From the NCBI GenBank assembly GCA_039707655.1, contig CM077666.1, positions 305,252,166-305,316,165 on the forward strand: 64,000 nt of DNA, given 5' to 3'. The position numbers and the translations under genes were made by a program. Shown in pieces: positions 22,672 through 35,251 of the stretch. Below the pieces are notes generated by a model, which worked only from the letters and a program-made list of their open reading frames with translations, did no database searches and was not told the DNA's origin. Origin of the DNA: Elymus sibiricus (taxonomy: Eukaryota > Streptophyta > Magnoliopsida > Poales > Poaceae). Positions within the stretch are counted from its first letter, which is position 1, and each line of letters opens with the position of its first letter.

Positions 22672-23580
22672 CTGGGTTTCCCCAAAGAGGAAGGGTGATG
22701 TAGATAGTAGCAAAGCTTTCCCTCAGTTAAGAACCAAGGTTTAATTGAACCAGTAGGAGTCAACAAGCTGCCAAGATAAGCAACACCTACACACAAACAA
22801 AATAAAATACTTGCACCCAACGTGGCAAGCGGGTTGTCATGCCCCTTGTCTTGCTAGTTACAAGGTTAAAAGCAAATAGATAAATAATAGTGGTACGACA
22901 AATAGTAAAGAGGAAATTTTGTATAAGAAGGTATTAATGGAGAATAGACCCGGGGGTCATAGGTTCACTAGTGGTAACTCTCTCGAAAGCAGGCAACTGG
23001 CATGGTAACAAATTACAGTTGGGCAATTGACAAGAAAAGCAATCTTTATGACTATGATCATTCATGGCATAATCTCATATAGGCATTACGTCCATGATAA
23101 GTAGACTGTTAATCCAACTACATCTACTACTATTACTCCACCCCAAGACCTCTATCCAATATGCATCTCAAAGTATTAAGTTTATTAGAAATAGAGTAAT
23201 GCAATAAGCAAGATGACATAATGTAGAAAGAAATCTAGCAATAAGATCAAACCCCGTCGTTTTATCATTAGTGGAAACAATACAATACGTGTCTTGGCCA
23301 CTTTTGTCACTGGGTTAGAGCATAGCAAGATTGAACCCACTACTAGGCACCACTCCCTCTAAAGAACTACTCATCAATCTTGGACATAGAAGACAAACAG
23401 ATCGGAAAGCATACATAGCTATTTAATTATACAACAAAGAAACTTCAAAAGATTCAATGGAATTCGATTAACAATCTGATCATAAACTCACAATTTATCA
23501 TGTCCCAACAAACACACCAAAGAATTACATCGGATTGATCCCAACACACAAGGAAGAAGGGGAACATGGTATTGAAGATC

Positions 23581-23583
<3 letters not shown>

Positions 23584-23615
<32 letters not shown>
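23584..23615. repeat. (GA)n microsatellite
   Basis: About 16 GA units lie inside the host solo LTR. Confidence 0.9.
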
Positions 23616-23616
<1 letters not shown>

Positions 23617-23939
23617 ACCATATAGCTACTATTATGGACCCGTAGGTCTTGAAGGAACTACTCACACATGGTAATGGAGGTAGCAAGGTTGATGAAGAGG
23701 CCTCTGGCAATGACTTCCCCCTCCGGCAGGGCTCCGGAACACGTCTCCAGATGGGATCCCTTCGGAACAGAGGTTTGCGGCGACGATAAAATTCTTCTGG
23801 AGGTATGACATATGGTTTCGGTATTTATAGGGATTTATGGCGGTGGAATCAGGTCAACGCAGTAACCGAGTGCCCTACATGGATAGGTGGCGCGACCACC
23901 CCCTGCCCGCGCCATGTGTCCATGTGGCTGGCTGGTGGC

Positions 23940-25501
23940 TGCTACTTGTAGCTTGCGTTGGTATTTCCCCGAAGAGGAAGTGATGATGCAGCACAGTAGA
24001 GATAAGTATTTCCCTCAGTTATGAAACCAAGGTTATCGAACCAGTAGGAGAATCACGCAACACCTCGTTAGAAGCACCTGCACACAAACAACAAATCCTT
24101 GCACCCAACGCAAATGAGGGGTTGTCAATCCCTCGGCGGTCAATTGCAAGATTAAATTGTATGTGATAGATAGATTGATTGAAACAAAAATACAAAATAA
24201 AATAAATAAAATAAAATGGCAGCAATATTTTTAGGGTTTTAGTAATATGATTTAGATAGACCCGGGGGCCATAGTTTTCACTAGAGGCTTCTCTCGAGAA
24301 AATAGCATACGGTGGGTAGACAAATTACTGTTGGGCAATTGATAGAAAAGCAAATAATCATGACGATATCCAAGGCAATGATCATGTATATAGGCATCAC
24401 GTCCAAAATAAGTAGACCGACTCCTGCCTGCATCTACTACTATTACTCCACACATCGACCGCTATCCAGCATGCATCTAGTGTATTAAGTCCATAAGAAT
24501 GGAGTAATGCCTTAAGAACGATGACATGATGTAGACAAGATAAACTCACGTATGAATAAACCCCATCTTTTTACCCTTAGTAGCAATGATACATACGTGT
24601 CATGTCCCTTTCTGTCACTGGGATTGAGCACCGCAAGATCGAACCCACTACAAAGCACCTCTTCCCATGGCAAGATAAATCAATCTAGTTGGCCAAACCA
24701 AATCAATAGATAGGAGAAGAAATACGAGGCTATAATAATCATGCATAAAAGAGTGCAGCAAAGACTCAAATATATTCATGGATAATCTGATCATAAACTC
24801 ACAATTCATCGGATCCCAACAAACACACCGCAAAAAGTGATTACATCGGATAGAACTCCAAGAACATCGAGGAGAACATTGTATTGAAGATCAAAAAGAG
24901 AAAAGAAGCCATCTAGCTACTGCCTATGGACCCGAAGGTCTGTGGTAAACTACTCACGCATCATCGGAAGGGCAACAAGGTTGATGTAGAACCCCTCCGT
25001 GATCGATTCCCCCTCCGGCAGATTACCGGAGAAGGACCCCAGACGGGATCTCTCTGGAACAGAAACTTGCGGCGACGGAAAAAGTATTTCGTGGACTCTC
25101 CTTGAGGGTTTCTTATTTTTTCTGAATTTATAGTGCTGGAATTAGGTCAAACGGAGCTAGGTGGGCCCCACGAGGTACCAGGGCGCGCCACCCCCCCTGG
25201 GGCGCGCCCTGGTGCCTCGTGGCCCACTCCTTCATCTTCTGGCCCTCTCCCGAAGCTTCTAGTGTTTATCTTGTCCAATAAAAAATCTCCAAAAAGTTTC
25301 GTGGCATTTGGACTTCGTTTGGTATTGATTTTCTGTAAAACAAAAAAGGGCAGAAAACAACAACTGGCACTGGGCACTAGGTTAATAGGTTAGTCTCCAA
25401 AAATGATATATAATTGATGTAAATGATTATAAAAACATCGAAGATTGATAATATAACAGCATGGAACAATAAAAAATTATAGATACGTTGGAGACGTATC
25501 A
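23940..25501 (-). mobile_element. Solo Athila-like LTR, same family as the LTR of element A
   Basis: 1562 bp, TG..CA, flanked by the perfect duplication gtggc (23935-23939 and 25502-25506). It is closely similar to 4848-6410 throughout, including 'gacccgggggccatag' and 'catcggaagggcaacaagg'. With a single LTR and intact duplications, it arose by recombination between the two LTRs of a full element. It sits inside the host LTR 15082-25764. Confidence 0.9.
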
Positions 25502-26459
25502 GTGGCCCCTCTCGACGTCTCACGAAGCTTCCAGTGTTTCTTGTTGCCCAAAAAAATTGTGTTAAATCGGCAATGTATTTTGACCTCCGCGGATATTGAT
25601 TTCGTGAGAAACCAAAAACAAGAAGAAAATAGGAACTGACATTGGACACTAAATTAATAGGTTAGTCCATAAAAATAATATAAAATGCTATAAAAAAGTA
25701 TATAAAAATGATAACGTAATAGCATTAAACAATAAAAAATTATAGATACGTTTGAGACGTATTAGTAAACCATGATCATGATCCCTTGATGTCATCCTCT
25801 CATGGACACTTGAAATATTTCTCTTGATGAAAGCCCATGAGAAACACCTAACCCACATAGACATAGAAAACACGCACTATGGGTTAGAACAGAAGCCACA
25901 ATTGACAAATGCTTACCATACCACAAGACTTGCGTTTGTGAGTTGGCCATTTAGAATTCCATCTTCAAGCTTTATCTTGGTCAACCTTTATCTTTACTCC
26001 ATGATCAAAGCCTGATGTCTAGAGTGCCATTTCTCCTGATCATGATAACATCCCCAAAACTACCTCAAATGAAAGTGTGTTCAACATGACTTTTCTTCTC
26101 CTCGTCGAGGCGATCAATTTTTCTTTTTGAATCATCTCAATCTGAGGTCATATGCGAAATTTGCAACCCCAACAGTCCGACCTGATAATGAGAAGAAAAG
26201 TTTTGCCTCACACCAGACACTGATGTCTGATACATTGCGTGAGTTATTCGGACCACAAGAATTCCCCGAATGACAAAGTATTCAACACGAAAAGTCTTTG
26301 TCTCATCGAGCTGAACGATTTCCGTTCATAAATCATTTCAATCTGAGGTCGTATGTGGCTTGTGAGTTACAAATACTGAACTGCTATTGATGGCATTCAT
26401 TTCAAATTCATCCGATCTCCAACTGAAATGATCATGGCTCAACTCATTATCCTAAGCAT

Positions 26460-28200
26460 TGTTGGGGAACGTTGCATGGAAAACAAAAAAAATTCTACGC
26501 ACACGCAAGATCTATCCATGGAGATGCATAGCTACGAGAGGGGGAGTGTGTCTACGTATCCTCGTAGACCGTAAGCGGAAGCGTTAGAACAACGCGATTG
26601 ATGTCGTCGAACAACTTCACGATCCAACCGACCGAGCACCGAACGTACGGCACCTCCGCGTTCAGCACACGTTCAGCTCGGTGACGTCCTCGACTTCTTG
26701 ATCCAGCAAGATGGCAAGGTAGTGGATGAGTTCCGGCAGCACGACGGCGTGGTGACGGTGATGGTGATGATATCTCCGCAGGGCTTCACCCAAGCACTGC
26801 GAAAATATGACCGAGGGACGGAACTGTGGAGGGGGCGCCGCACACGGCTAAGACAATGTTGTGTCTTGTTTGGGGCGCCCCCTCTCCTCTATTTATATAT
26901 GTGTAGGGGCTTGGAGTAGAAGGAATAGTGCCACGTGAACAGTACCGTGTGAATAGTACACACGTGGACTTGGACTCCAAAGTCCAATCCTATTCCTACT
27001 AGGACTCTCCTTTTTTCCTTCCCTAGCTGTGTGGGCTTTTGAGGACTTGGTGCGCCTGGCCCAATAAGGCCAGGGCGCCTCTCCTTAGCCCATGCCAGCC
27101 CTTGGGACATGGTGGACCCACTTGTGGACTTCCGGACCCCTCCGGAATCCTCCGGAACCTTCTGGAAGCTTCCCGGTACAATACCGAAAAAACTGCACCT
27201 TTTTCGGAACCCAAAATATGACTTCCCATATATAAATCTTTACCTCTCGACCATTCCGAGACTCCTCGTGACGTCCAGGATCTCATCCGGGACTCCGAAC
27301 AACATTCGGTTACCAATTCACATAACTCATATAACACTATATCGTCAACGAACGTTAAGCGTGCGGACCCTACGGGTTCGGGAATGATGTAGACATGACC
27401 GAGATGCCTCTCCGGTCAATAATCAATAGCGGAACCTGGATGCCCATATTGGTTCCTACATATTCCATGAAGATCTTATCGGTCGAACCACAATGACAAC
27501 ATACGTAATTCCCTTTGTCCGTCGGTATGTTACTTGCCCGAGATTCGATCGTCGGTATCTCCATACCTAGTTCAATCTCGTTATCGGCAAGTCTCTTTAC
27601 TCGTTCCGTAATACATCATCCCGTAACTAACTCCTTAGTCACTTTGCTTGCAAGCTTCTTATGTTGTGCATTACCGAGAGGGCCCAGAGATACCTCTCCG
27701 AAACACGAAGTGACAAATCCCAGTCTCGATCCATGCCAACTCAACAGACACCTTCGGAGATATCTGTAGAGCATCTTTATGATCACCCAGTTACGTTGTG
27801 ACGTTTGATAGCACACAAGGTATTCCTCCGGTATCCGGGAGTTGCATGATCTCATGGTTGGAGGAACATGTATTTGACATTCAAGAAAGCAGTAGCAATA
27901 AACAGAACGATCATATGCTAAGCTAACAGATGGGTCTTGTCCATCACATCATTCTCCTAATGATGTGATACCGTTATCAAATGACAACTCATGTCTATGG
28001 TTAGGAAACCTTAACCATCTTTGATCAACGAGCTAGTCTAGTAGAGGCTCACTAGGGACACGGTATTTGTTTATGTATTCACACATGTATTTAAGTTTCC
28101 GGTCAATACAATTCTAGCATGAATAATAAACCTTTATCATGAACAAGGAAATATAAAATAATAACAACTTTATTATTGCCTCTAGGGCATATTTCCATCA
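26460..28200 (-). repeat. 3' LTR of the Angela element
   Basis: 1741 bp. On the minus strand it runs TGATGGAAATATGCCC..GTTCCCCAACA. It pairs with 33275-35017. Confidence 0.9.
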
Positions 28201-28212
28201 GTCTCCCACTTG
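28201..28212 (-). other. Polypurine tract of the Angela element
   Basis: The minus strand reads GCAAGTGGGAGAC directly before the 3' LTR, the usual plus-strand priming site of this family. Confidence 0.7.
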
Positions 28213-28319
28213 CACTAGAGTCAATAATCTAGTTCACATCGCCATGTGATTAACACCCAAGAGTTCACTAGAGTCAATAATCTAGTTCACATCACCATGT
28301 GATTAACACTCAAAGAGTT
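28213..28319. repeat. Two-copy 53-bp tandem duplication beside the polypurine tract
   Basis: The block cactagagtcaataatctag.. starts at 28213 and again at 28266, with a few substitutions between copies. Confidence 0.85.
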
Positions 28320-28802
28320 TTAAGGTGTGATCATGTTTTGCTCGTGAGAGAGAATTTTAGTCAATGGGTCTGCAATATTCAGACCCATGTGTACTTTGCA
28401 AATCCTTATGTCATACTGTAGATGCTGCTATCACGCTTTACTTGGAGCTATTCCAAATGACTGCTCCATTATACGTATCCGGTTTGCTACTCAGAGATAT
28501 CCAGATTGGTGTCAAAGCTTGCGTCGACGTAACCCTTTACGACGAACTCTTTATCACCTCCATAATCGAGAAACATTTCCTTAGTCCTTTAGTTACTAAG
28601 GATAATTTTGACCGCTGTCCAGTGATCCACTCCTGGATCACTCTTGTGCCCCCTTTGCCAGACACGTGGCAAGGCACACATTAGGTGTGGTACACAGCAT
28701 GGCATACATTATAGAACCTATGGCTGAGGCATAGGGAATGACTTTCATTCTCTCTCTATCTTCTGCCGTGGTCGAGCTTTGAGTCTTACTCAACTTTACA
28801 CC
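28220..28802 (-). pseudogene. Decayed RNase H region of the Angela element
   Basis: Beyond the stop of the reverse transcriptase frame, fragments in shifting frames are still legible: IPYASAIGSIMYAM near 28690-28740 and, close to the end, ICKVHMGLNIADPLTK near 28370-28410. The middle of the RNase H domain (its catalytic DASF/TEAEY segments) is missing, so a deletion as well as frameshifts has occurred. Confidence 0.6.
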
Positions 28803-30830
28803 TTACAATACAGGTAAGAACCCTTTCTTTGACTGATCCATTTTGAACTTCTTCAAAACTTTGTCAAGGTATGTGCTTTGTGAAAGTCCTATCAAGCGTC
28901 TTGATCTATCCCTATAGATCTTGATGCCCAATATATAAGCAGCTTCACCGAGGTCTTTCATTGAAAAATTCTTATTCAAGTATCCCTTTATGCCATCCAG
29001 AAATTCTATATCATTTCCAATCAACAATATGTCATCCACATATAATATTAGAAATGCTACAGAGCTCCCACTCACTTTTTTGTAAATACAGGCTTCACCG
29101 TAAGTCTGTACAAAACCATATGCTTTGATCACCTCATGAAAGCGTATATTCCAACTCCAAGATGCTTGCACCAGTCCATAGATGGATCGCTGGAGCTTGC
29201 ACACTTTGTTAGCACCCTTAGGATCGACAAAACCTTCTGGTTGCATCATATACAACTCTTCTTTGAGAAAACCATTAAGGAATGCAGTTTTGACATCCAT
29301 TTGCCAGATTTCATAATCATAAAATGCGGCAATTGCTAACATGATTCGGACAGACTTAAGCATCGCTACGGGTGAGAAAGTCTCATCGTAGTCAACCCCT
29401 TGAACTTGTCGAAAACCTTTCGCGACAAGTCGAGCTTTGTAGACAGTGATATTACCATCAGCATCTGTCTTCCTCTTAAAAATCCATTTATTCTCAATGG
29501 CTTGCCGATCATCGGGCAAGTCCACCAAAGTCCACACTTTGTTCTCATACATGGATCCTATCTCAGATTTCATGGTCTCAAGCCATTTGTCGGAATCCGG
29601 GCTTATCATAGCTTCTTCATAGTTCGTAGGTTCGCCGTTGTCTAACAACATAACTTCCAGAACAGGATTACCGTACCACTCTGGTGCGGAACGTACTCTG
29701 GTCGACCTACGAAGTTCAGTAGTAACTTGATCTGAAGTTTCATGATCTTTATCATTATCTTCCTCTCTTATTGGTGTAGGCATCACGGGAACGGTTTTCT
29801 CTGATGAGCTACTTTCCAATTCGAGAGAAGGTACAATTACCTCATCAAGTTCTACTTTCCTCCTACTCACTTCTTTCGAGAGAAACTCCTTCTCTAGAAA
29901 GGACCCATTCTTGGCAACAAAGACCTTGCCTTCGGATCTGTGGTAGAAGGTGTACCCAATTGTTTCTTTAGGGTATCCTATGAAGACGCACTTCTCCGCT
30001 TTGGGTTCGAGCTTATCAGGTTGAAGCTTTTTCACATAAGCATCGCATCCCCAAACTTTAAGAAACGACAGCTTAGGTTTCTTGCCAAACCATAGTTCAT
30101 ACGGTGTCGTCTCAACGGATTTAGACGGTGCCCTATTTAACGTGAATGCAGCTGTCTCTAATGCATAACCCCAAAACGATAGTGGCAAATCGGTAAGAGA
30201 CATCATAGAACGCACCATATCCAATAAAGTACGGTTACGACATTCAGACTCACCATTACGCTGTGGTGTTCCAGGTGGCGTGAGTTGTGAAACAATTCCA
30301 CATTTTCTTAAATGAAGGCCAAACTCGTAACTCAAAAATTCGCCTCCGCGATCGGATCGTAGAAACTTTATTTTCTTGTTACGATGATTCTCTACTTCAC
30401 TCTGAAATTCTTTGAACTTTTCAAATGTTTCAGACTTATGTTTCATCAAGTAGATATACCCATACCTACTCAAATCATCTGTGAAAGTTAGAAAATAATG
30501 ATACCCGCCGCGTGCTTCAACATTCATCGGACCGCATACATCGGTATGTATTATTTCCAACAAATCAGTAGCTCGCTCCATTGTTCCGGAGAACGGAGTT
30601 TTAGTCATCTTGCCCATGAGGCATGGTTCGCAAGTATCAAATGATTCATAATCAAGAGATTCCAAAAGTCCATCAGCATGGAGTTTCTTCATGCGCTTTA
30701 CACCAATATGACCTAAACGGCAGTGCCACAAGTATGTTGCACTATCATTATCAACTTTGCATCTTTTGGCATCAATATTATGAATATGTGTATCACTACG
30801 ATCGAGATTCAACAAGAATAAACCATTCAC
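28803..30830 (-). pseudogene. Copia pol fragment: integrase and reverse transcriptase
   Basis: This is a 675-aa open frame in the order pre-integrase, integrase, reverse transcriptase, the Ty1/copia arrangement. Residues about 30-75 hold the HHCC-like pre-integrase part (LWHCRLGHIG..CEPCLMGK). The integrase core shows IHTDVCGPM, LRSDRGGEF and the QRNGESECRNRT segment, giving the D,D,E residues. The reverse transcriptase covers about residues 430-640, with WQMDVKTAFLNG and YVDDILLIGND. It would copy the element RNA and insert the cDNA, but gag and protease are separated from it by stops, and the frame ends at ..KKGFLPVL before RNase H. The listed start is simply the first Met after a stop at the protease end. 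This is a defective copy, though the enzymatic residues seen here are intact. Confidence 0.85.
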
Positions 30831-31254
30831 AAGGGTGCATGATCACGAGGGATATTATATTCATATAAACAGAATAACCATTATTCTCTGACTTAAATGA
30901 ATAACCGTCTTGCAATAAACAATATCCAGATATAATGTTTTATGCTCAACGCAAGCACCAAATAACCATTATTTAGGTTTAATACTAATCCTGAAGGTAT
31001 TACGAGCGTGTCGATATTGATCATATCAATCTTGGAGACACTTCCAACACATATCGTCACCTCGCCCTCAGCTAGTCTCCGTTACTCTGCAGCTCCTGCT
31101 TCAAGTTACTAATATTAGCAACTGAATCGGTATCAAATACCCAGACGCTGCTACGAGCACTAGTGAGGTACATATCAATAACATGTATATCAAATATACC
31201 TTTGTTCACTTTGCCATCCTTCTTATCCGCCAAATACTTGGGGCAGTTCCACTT
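30831..31254 (-). pseudogene. Decayed protease region of the Angela element
   Basis: Between gag and pol the reading frame is broken. The aspartic protease signature is legible near 31120-31140 as WVFDTDSVANIS, where the family has a DTG triad; the Gly codon has become Asp (GGT to GAT type change). This residue change should by itself inactivate the protease. Confidence 0.65.
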
Positions 31255-32037
31255 CTAGTGACCAGTTCCTTTGCAGTAGAAGCACTCAGTTTCAGGCTTG
31301 GGTCCAACTTTGGGTTTCTTCGTGGGAGCGGCAGCTTGCTTGCCGTTCTTCTTGAAGTTCCCCTTCTTTCCCTTGCCCTTTTTCTTGAAACTAGTGGTCT
31401 TGTTAACCATCAACACTTGATGCTCCTTCTTGATTTCTACCTCCGCCGATTTCAGCATCGCGGAGAGCTCGGGAATTGTCTTCTCCATCCCTTGCATATT
31501 ATAGTTCATCACGAAGCCTTTATAGCTTGGTGGCAGTGACTGAAGAACTCTGTCAATAACACTCTCAACTGGAAGATCAATTCCCAGCTGAGTCAAGTGG
31601 TTGTGGTATCCAGACATTCTGAGTATGTGTTCACTGACAGAACTGTTCTCCTCCATCTTACAGCTGAAGAACTTGTTGGAGACTTCATATCTCTCAACCC
31701 GGGCATTAGCTTGAAATATCAATTTTAGCTCCTGGAACATCTCATATGCTCCATGGCGTTCAAAACGCTTTTGTAGTCCCGGTTCTAAGCCGTAGAGCAT
31801 GGCACACTGAACTATCGAGTAGTCATCAGATCGAGCCTGCCAGGCGTTCACAACGTCTGCAGCAGCTCCTGCAGTAGGTCCATCACCTAGCGGTGCATCA
31901 AGGACATAATTCTTCTGTGCAGCAATGAGGATAATCCTCAAGTTACGGACCCAGTCCATGTAGTTGCTACCATCATCTTTCAACTTAGCTTTCTCTAGGA
32001 ACGCATTAAAATTCAACGGAACAGTAGCACGGGCCAT
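31255..32037 (-). pseudogene. Copia gag, cut by a stop within the zinc knuckle
   Basis: The 260-aa open frame starts MARATVPLNFNAFLEKAKL, as expected for Angela-type gag. It contains the UBN2/gag capsid part (ILIAAQKNYVL, YGLEPGLQKRFE, SVSEHILRMSGYHNHL) and a Lys-rich linker. It enters the CCHC zinc knuckle (CFYCKGTGH) and stops at TAG (31255-31257), where a Trp codon is expected and the knuckle's last Cys has not been reached. Gag would form the virus-like particle. Here the knuckle that packages RNA is lost and pol is no longer in frame. The start ATG lies shortly inside the 5' LTR, as in the family. Confidence 0.8.
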
Positions 32038-33255
32038 TTATCTACAACATAGATATGCAAGGAAACTATCAAGACTAAGTTCATGATAAATTAAGTTCAA
32101 TTAATCAAATTACTAATGAACTCCCACTTAAATTAACATCCCTCAAGTTAACTAAGTGTTACATGATCCAAATCAACTAGCCCATGTCCGATCATCACGT
32201 GAGATGGGATAGTCATCAATGGTGAACATCTCCATGTTGATCATATCTACTATATGACTCATGTTCGACCTTTCGGTCTCCAGTGTTTCGAGACCATGTC
32301 TGTACATGCTAGGCTCGTCAAGTTTAACCCAAGTATTCTGCTTGTGTAAAACTGGCTTACACCCGTTGTATGTGAACGTAGAATCTATCACACCCGATCA
32401 TCACGAGGTGCTTCGAAACGACGAACTTTAGCAACGGTGCATACTCGGGGAGAACACTTTTATCTTGAAATTTAGTGAAGGGATCATCTTATAATGCTAC
32501 CGTCGTTCTAAGCAAAATAAGATGCATAAAGGATAAACATCACATGCAATCAAAATATGTGACATGATATGGCCATCATCTTGTGCTTTTGATCTCCATC
32601 TCCAAAGCATCGTCATGATCTCCATCGTCACCGGCTCGACACCTTGATCTCCATCGTTGCGTCGTGGTCGTCTCGCCAACTATTGCTTCTACAACTATTG
32701 CTAACGCATAGCGATAAAGTAAAGCAATTACATGGCGCTTGCATTTCATACAATAAAGAGACAACCATAAGGCTCCTGCCGGTTGCCGATAAATTCCAAA
32801 ACATGATCATCTCATACAATAACGTATATCACATCATGTCTTGACCATATCACATCACAGCATACCCTGCAAAAACAAGTTAGACGTCCTCTACTTTGTT
32901 GTTGCAAGTTTTACGTGGCTGCTACGGGCTTCTAGCAAGAAACGTTCTTACCTACGGCACAAAACCACAACGGTGATTTATCAAGTTTGTTGTTTTAACC
33001 TTCAACAAGGACCGGCCGCAGTCAAATTCGATTCAACTAAAGTAGGAGAAAATGACACCCGCCAGCCACCTTTATGCAAAACAAGTTGCATGTCTGTCGG
33101 TGGAACCGGTCTCATGTACGTGGACATGTAAGGTTGGTCCGGGCCGCTTCATCTTACAATACCGCCGAATCAAAATAAGACGTTGGTGGTAAGCAGTATG
33201 ACGATCACCGCCCACAACTCTTTGTGTTCTACTCGTGCATATCATCTACGCATAG

Positions 33256-33274
33256 ACCTGGCTCATGATGCCAC
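33256..33274 (-). other. Degenerate primer-binding site of the Angela element
   Basis: The minus strand next to the 5' LTR reads GTGGCATCATGAGCCAGG. Copia elements normally have TGGTATCAGAGC, complementary to initiator tRNA-Met, so this site has several mismatches. Confidence 0.6.
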
Positions 33275-35017
33275 TGTTGGGGAACGTTGCATGGAAAACA
33301 AAAAAAATTCTACGCACACGCAAGATCTATCCATGGAGATGCATAGCTACGAGAGGGGGAGTGTGTCTACGTACCCTCGTAGACCGTAAGCGGAAGCGTT
33401 AGAACAACGCGGTTGATATCGTCGAACAACTTCACGATCCAACCGACCGAGCACCGAACGTACGGCACCTCCGCGTTCAGCACACGTTCAGCTCGGTGAC
33501 GTCCTCGACTTCTTGATCCAGCAAGACGGCGAGGTAGTGGATGAGTTCCGGCAGCACGACGGCGTGGTGACGGTGATGGTGATGCTATCTCCGCAGGGCT
33601 TCGCCCAAGCACTGCGAAAATATGACCGAGGGACGGAACTGTGGAGGGGGGCGCCGCACACGGCTAAGACAATGTTGTGTCTTGTTTGGGGCGCCCCCTC
33701 TTCTCTATTTATATATGTGTAGGGGCTTGGAGTAGAAGGAATAGTGCCACGTGAACAGTACCACGTGAATAGTACACACGTGGACTTGGACTCCAAAGTC
33801 CAATCCTATTCCTACTAGGACTCTCCTTTTTTCCTTCCCTAGCTGCGTGGGCTTTTCAGGACTTGATGCGCCTGGCCCAATAAGGCCAGGGCGCCTCCCC
33901 TTAGCCCATGCCAGCCCTTGGGACGTGGTGGACCCACTTGGGGACTTCCGGACCCCTCCGGAATCCTCCGGAACCTTCTGGAAGCTTCCCGGTACAATAC
34001 CGAAAAAACTGCACCTTTTTCCGGAACCCAAAATATGACTTCCCATATATAAATATTTACCTCTCGACCATTCCGAGACTCCTCGTGATGTCCGGGATCT
34101 CATCCGGGACTCTGAACAACATTCGGTTACCAATTCACATAACTCATATAACACTATATCGTCAACGAACGTTAAGCGTGCGGACCCTACGGGTTCGGGA
34201 ATGATGTAGACATGACCGAGACGCCTCTCCGGTCAATAATCAATAGCGGAACCTGGATGCCCATATTGGTTCCTACATATTCCACGAAGATCTTATCGGT
34301 CGAACCGCAATGACAACATACATAATTCCCTTTGTCCGTCGGTATGTTACTTGCCCGAGATTCGATCGTCGGTATCTCCATACCTAGTTCAATCTCGTTA
34401 CCGGCAAGTCTCTTTACTCGTTCCGTAATACATCATCCCGTAACTAACTCCTTAGTAACTTTGCTTGCAAGCTTCTTATGATGTGCATTACCGAGAGGGC
34501 CCAGAGATACCTCTCCGAAACACGGAGTGACAAATCCCAGTCTCGATCCATGCCAACTCAACAGACACCTTCGGAGATATCTGTAGAGCATCTTTATGAT
34601 CACCCAGTTACGTTGTGACGTTTGATAGCACACAAGGTATTCCTCCGGTATCCGGGAGTTGCATGATCTCATGGTCGGAGGAACATGTATTTGACATTCA
34701 AGAAAGCAGTAGCAATAAACAGAACGATCATATGCTAAGCTAACAGATGGGTCTTGTCCATCACATCATTCTCCTAATGATGTGATCCCGTTATTAAATG
34801 ACAACTCATGTCTATGGTTAGGAAACCTTAACCATCTTTGATCAACGAGCTAGTCTAGTAGAGGCTCACTAGGGACACGGTATTTGTTTATGTATTCACA
34901 CATGTATTTAAGTTTCCGGTCAATACAATTCTAGCATGAATAATAAACCTTTATCATGAACAAGTAAATATAAAATAATAACAACTTTATTATTGCCTCT
35001 AGGGCATATTTCCATCA
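33275..35017 (-). repeat. 5' LTR of the Angela element
   Basis: 1743 bp, matching 26460-28200. It is followed by the agcat target copy. Confidence 0.9.
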
Positions 35018-35251
35018 AGCATGACAACTATATGTAGATGTCATTGTTGCTCCATAGGAATTGTCGTTCATTATCAAGTCTCAATACATATGTTTGTGTT
35101 GATGGATTAAATCCTTCAATTCATCCAATATTCTTCACCAAACGCCAATGAAACTTTCCTTCAAATGTATGTCTCAAATGCAAACATTAGTCCATAAGGA
35201 TTGTCATTAATTACCAAACCATACATGAGGACTACATGCACTTTCACAAGG

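Larger units (their letters stand above)
15082..25764 (-). mobile_element. Solo Athila-like LTR, split by two later insertions
   Basis: The pieces are 15082-15106, 22677-23939 and 25507-25764, together about 1546 bp, which is the normal LTR size. The left terminus tgctactac..ttggg lies 7.5 kb from the rest (ctgggtttccccaaagagg..). The right terminus is gacgtatta. The flanking duplication gtaaa is perfect (15077-15081 and 25765-25769). Gypsy element B and the solo LTR at 23940 sit inside it. It is diverged from the LTR at 4848 but follows it block by block. It is a solo LTR because gtaaa flanks a single LTR length. Confidence 0.8.
26460..35017 (-). mobile_element. Full-length Angela-type Ty1/copia retrotransposon (8558 bp)
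   Basis: The element has LTRs 26460-28200 and 33275-35017 and a perfect duplication agcat (26455-26459 and 35018-35022). The interior holds gag (31255-32037), a decayed protease stretch, integrase and reverse transcriptase (28803-30830), and a decayed, partly deleted RNase H. Both LTRs end in TGATGG instead of the usual TGTTGG. In the first ~390 bp I count about seven substitutions and one indel between the LTRs, mostly transitions, so the insertion is fairly young. Nonsense changes leave it unable to make the full polyprotein. Confidence 0.9.
13312..35246. mobile_element. TG..CA-ended 2.7-kb repeat (copy 1), expanded by nested insertions
   Basis: The ends are TGAAAG (13312) and CTTTCA (35246), flanked by a perfect 5-bp duplication caagg (13307-13311 and 35247-35251). 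Without its insertions the element is 13312-15081 + 25770-26459 + 35023-35246, about 2.68 kb. It is homologous to copy 2 at 49295-51465: both start with a 'gatgtcgcct' block, then 'aggctca..gtgcaccaacaactta', and end with 'attagtccata.ggattgtcat.aattacc'. TG/CA termini with a 5-bp duplication are the hallmark of an LTR, so a solo LTR of an unidentified retrotransposon is the simplest reading. I see no primer site or coding. Confidence 0.65.

Noticed and set aside
28364..28684. 106-aa plus-strand frame MGLQYSDPCVLCKS..
   Set aside because: It is antisense to the decayed RNase H region of the Angela element, where minus-strand copia words are readable.
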